Source of the DNA: Acidimicrobiia bacterium
GTDB lineage: Bacteria; Actinomycetota; Acidimicrobiia; UBA5794; JAOTWH01
DNA length: 7,827 bases
Assembly: GCA_029863035.1 (NCBI GenBank)
Contig: JAOTWH010000098.1
Span: 1 to 7,827 of the forward strand
Reading direction: 5' to 3'
A program made the position numbers and the translations under genes. Below are positions 6,482-7,827 of this stretch, piece by piece; positions within the stretch are counted from its first letter, which is position 1; each line of letters begins with the position of its first letter. The notes under the pieces were generated by a model. The model made no database searches, was not told the origin of the DNA, and worked only from the letters and a program-made list of their open reading frames with translations.

Positions 6482-6628
6482 CTCCCCCTCAGGGGGAGGT
6501 GCCGTAGCGCCCGTAGGGCGCGAAGGCGGAGGGGGTGCCCGCGATGGTGTCGAGAGGGTGTAACCCCCCTCCCCCCTCGCTTCGCTCGGGGTACTCCCCC
6601 CACCGCTCGCTCCGCTCGCTGGGGGGAG
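6482..6628. repeat. Second GC-rich palindromic (REP-like) element cluster
   Basis: It contains CCTCCCCC (6482-6489) with GGGGGAGG (6493-6500), GCGCCC (6508-6513) with GGGCGC (6517-6522), and CTCCCCCCA (6594-6602) with TGGGGGGAG (6620-6628). The loop and arm of the last hairpin hold an exact tandem 9-mer, CCGCTCGCT, at 6603-6611 and 6612-6620. The cluster fills the space between the terminator and comF, with only about 15 bases left before the outermost comF start. It is similar in style, though not clearly in sequence, to 2867-2990. Confidence 0.65.
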
Positions 6629-6643
6629 AGACGGCCTCGCTTC

Positions 6644-7234
6644 GTGTCATCGGCACCGAATACGGTGAGCACCGTGCTTTCGGCCGCGACCAATTGTCCG
6701 GTGTGCTTGACCGGGGTGGGCTCGCCGTGCCAGGAGTGCCGATCAAGCCTCCACGGCGCTTCCGACCGGGTCCTGGCGTCGGGGATGTTGGTGGTGGCTG
6801 CCTACCTACACGAAGGCCTGGCGAGAGCGATGGTGCATCGTCTCAAGTATCGAGCGGATCCCACCGCCGCCAAGGTGTTGGGCGCAGCCATGGCCGCCAA
6901 GGTGCCACCGTGGGCAGAGGCGCTGGTCCCGGTGCCGCGGGCCCGGCTGCGACGGTGGCGCTATGGCATCGATCCGGCGCTCGAACTGGCCAGGGCCATC
7001 TCGGCGGAGACGTCGCTTCCCGTTATCGCAGCCCTGGTACCGCCCTGGTGGTGGCCGCCACACACGAGAGGCTCTCGCGCCGAACGCCGAGGTCCTCGGT
7101 TCCGGGCACGGTGCTCAGTACCGCCCGGAGCCATCCTGGTCGACGACGTGGTCACCACCGGTGCCACACTCCAAGCTGCCAGCGCTGCGCTGGGGGGAGC
7201 GATAGGGGCGGCGGTGGTGGCGACTACGGCCTAA
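6644..7234 (+). CDS. comF: ComF-family phosphoribosyltransferase-like protein
   Basis: The protein has 196 residues from the outermost GTG; ComF-family proteins are about 200-240. An N-terminal zinc-finger pattern is visible, CPVC (C18, C21) and CQEC (C29, C32). It is followed by LHEGLARAMVHRLKYR (55-70), which matches the conserved YxGxLRxxIHxLKY box, then VPVPRARLRRWRYGID (95-110), and the PRPP-binding loop ILVDDVVTTGATL (164-176). In transforming bacteria ComF proteins assist DNA uptake; elsewhere the role is unsettled. The usual FNQ motif after the Arg-rich box is replaced by YGID, and the segment at 137-155 is divergent, so substrate use may differ. The start is uncertain: GTG 6644 abuts the palindromic element without a well-placed ribosome-binding site. 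GTG 6674 has GGTGA five bases upstream and would give 186 residues, closer to typical ComF starts. The next gene, hpf, lies 160 bases downstream. Confidence 0.85.
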   Translation: MSSAPNTVSTVLSAATNCPVCLTGVGSPCQECRSSLHGASDRVLASGMLVVAAYLHEGLARAMVHRLKYRADPTAAKVLGAAMAAKVPPWAEALVPVPRARLRRWRYGIDPALELARAISAETSLPVIAALVPPWWWPPHTRGSRAERRGPRFRARCSVPPGAILVDDVVTTGATLQAASAALGGAIGAAVVATTA

Positions 7235-7240
7235 TGGCCC

Positions 7241-7270
7241 CAGACAAAGCATCAGGCGGGGACGTATAGT
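7241..7270 (+). promoter_or_regulatory. Likely hpf promoter
   Basis: CAGACA (7241-7246), 18 bases, then TATAGT (7265-7270), one mismatch from the TATAAT consensus. Transcription would start near 7277, giving hpf its own promoter separate from comF and a leader of roughly 118 bases. Confidence 0.5.
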
Positions 7271-7394
7271 TCGAGAAGGCACTTGCGAAGTAAACGCACC
7301 GCACGGAAGGGGAACCGGCCCCTGGACGACTTCGCTTCCCCCTGTTCGATAACTGGCGGCGTTTCGCCGCGTTCTGCCCCCGAAAGGAGCCACT
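7271..7394 (+). promoter_or_regulatory. Leader of hpf with alternative pairings
   Basis: GCGAAGT (7285-7291) is complementary to ACTTCGC (7329-7335), and GGGGAA (7309-7314) to TTCCCC (7336-7341). Together they would form a pseudoknot, otherwise they compete. A GCGGCG-TTT-CGCCGC hairpin follows (7356-7370). The ribosome-binding site AAGGAG (7384-7389) is outside these stems. A structured RNA called the raiA motif is known near raiA/hpf and comFC genes in Firmicutes and Actinobacteria, but I could not recognise its conserved core here. Confidence 0.35.
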
Positions 7395-7827
7395 GTGGAT
7401 GTTCGCGTGCACGGCAAGAACTTCAAGGTCGATGATGAGCTGCGGAGTCTGGCTGAGGAGAAGCTGGGCCATAGCGGCCGGATCTTCGGTGATGACGCGG
7501 TGGTCGATGTCGAGTTCACCGAGCACCACAATCCACGTCGAGCCGACCAGCGGTTCAAGGTCGAGGTGACCACGAGGGTGGCAGGTCGGCTGGTGCGCGT
7601 TGAATCTTCCGATGCAGACGATCGAGCCGCGCTCGATTTCGCCTCAGACAAGCTGGAGCGCCAGTTGCGAAGGCTGAAGGAGCGCCTCATCGACAGGGGC
7701 CGAACGGCTGAGCACAAAGCACTTAATGAGGGACTAGTTCTGTCCGAAAACGAGGGGGTAGAGGACGCAATGACCATCACACGAGTGAAGAGCTTTGCGA
7801 TCAAACCCATGATGCCTGAGGAGGCGG
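7395..7827 (+). CDS. hpf: Ribosome hibernation promoting factor, long form (3' partial)
   Basis: The gene starts at GTG with AAGGAG five bases upstream and is open to the right edge; 144 residues are visible of a usual 180-220. Long-form HPF binds the 30S decoding region with its N-terminal S30AE domain, and its C-terminal domain pairs two ribosomes into an inactive 100S dimer in stationary phase or stress. The start MDVRVHGKNFKVDDEL, the helix DDRAALDFASDKLERQLRR (75-93) and the linker identify the S30AE domain. VKSFAIKPMMPEEA (131-144) is the beginning of the C-terminal dimerisation domain (family pattern K-x-F-x-x-KPM-x-x-EEA), so it is the long type. Residues 35-60 are less conserved than the helices. 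It follows comF on the same strand but probably has its own promoter. secA is the expected next gene in this neighbourhood, not visible here. Confidence 0.93.
   Translation, partial: MDVRVHGKNFKVDDELRSLAEEKLGHSGRIFGDDAVVDVEFTEHHNPRRADQRFKVEVTTRVAGRLVRVESSDADDRAALDFASDKLERQLRRLKERLIDRGRTAEHKALNEGLVLSENEGVEDAMTITRVKSFAIKPMMPEEA

Noticed and set aside
5652..6563. 303-codon plus-strand frame overlapping the propeller-like repeats
   Set aside because: Out-of-frame Thr/Pro/Ser/Arg-rich reading of the repeats that runs through the terminator; the real frame has clear repeated motifs.
7115..7810. 231-codon minus-strand frame opposite comF and hpf
   Set aside because: Antisense to two well-recognised genes, with Ser/Arg-rich shadow composition.

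Overview
The window is high-GC DNA with GTG and TTG starts. It has an actinobacterial flavour: comF next to hpf, an archaeal-like short-tailed S-adenosylhomocysteine hydrolase, and a secreted protein built from CSLREA, beta-helix and GDWNGNG modules. Actinomycetota, perhaps an Acidimicrobiia-like lineage, is my best guess. It is an inference from gene content, with no marker gene to confirm it. I see no RNA genes, CRISPR array, transposase or phage genes.

Left part (1-2640): the 3' end of ahcY (+) faces the 3' end of an FtsH-family membrane protease gene (-). Between these convergent genes sits a cassette-like block. It holds 13 tandem CGTTTCT heptamers, a four-helix-bundle (S23/IVP-type) gene broken by one frameshift in a G-run, and then the same heptamer in inverted orientation. 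It closes with a 15-bp perfect hairpin whose far arm includes the ftsH stop codon. The FtsH-like protein keeps Walker A, the second region of homology and the HExGH zinc site. It departs from the family in its Walker B aspartate (Glu), two insertions in the AAA domain, and a very short extracytoplasmic loop.

Middle (2640-6430): a 600-bp gene-free stretch carries a hairpin, a REP-like palindromic element, a possible promoter and a structured leader. It precedes a 1053-residue secreted protein with a signal peptide, CSLREA motif, long Chlamydia-Pmp-like right-handed beta-helix, choice-of-anchor-Q-like end and five propeller-like repeats. Part of the helix is encoded by a recent-looking 96-bp tandem repeat. 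A 13-bp GNRA-capped hairpin follows the stop.

Right part (6430-7827): a second GC-rich palindromic element lies immediately upstream of comF. A likely promoter and a 120-nt leader follow, then hpf (long-form ribosome hibernation factor), which runs off the window. The comF-hpf order is a common Gram-positive arrangement, with secA often next.

No multi-gene novel system is evident. The most unusual pieces are the heptamer-bounded four-helix-bundle cassette, the divergent FtsH, and the lysine-free repeat adhesin-like protein.
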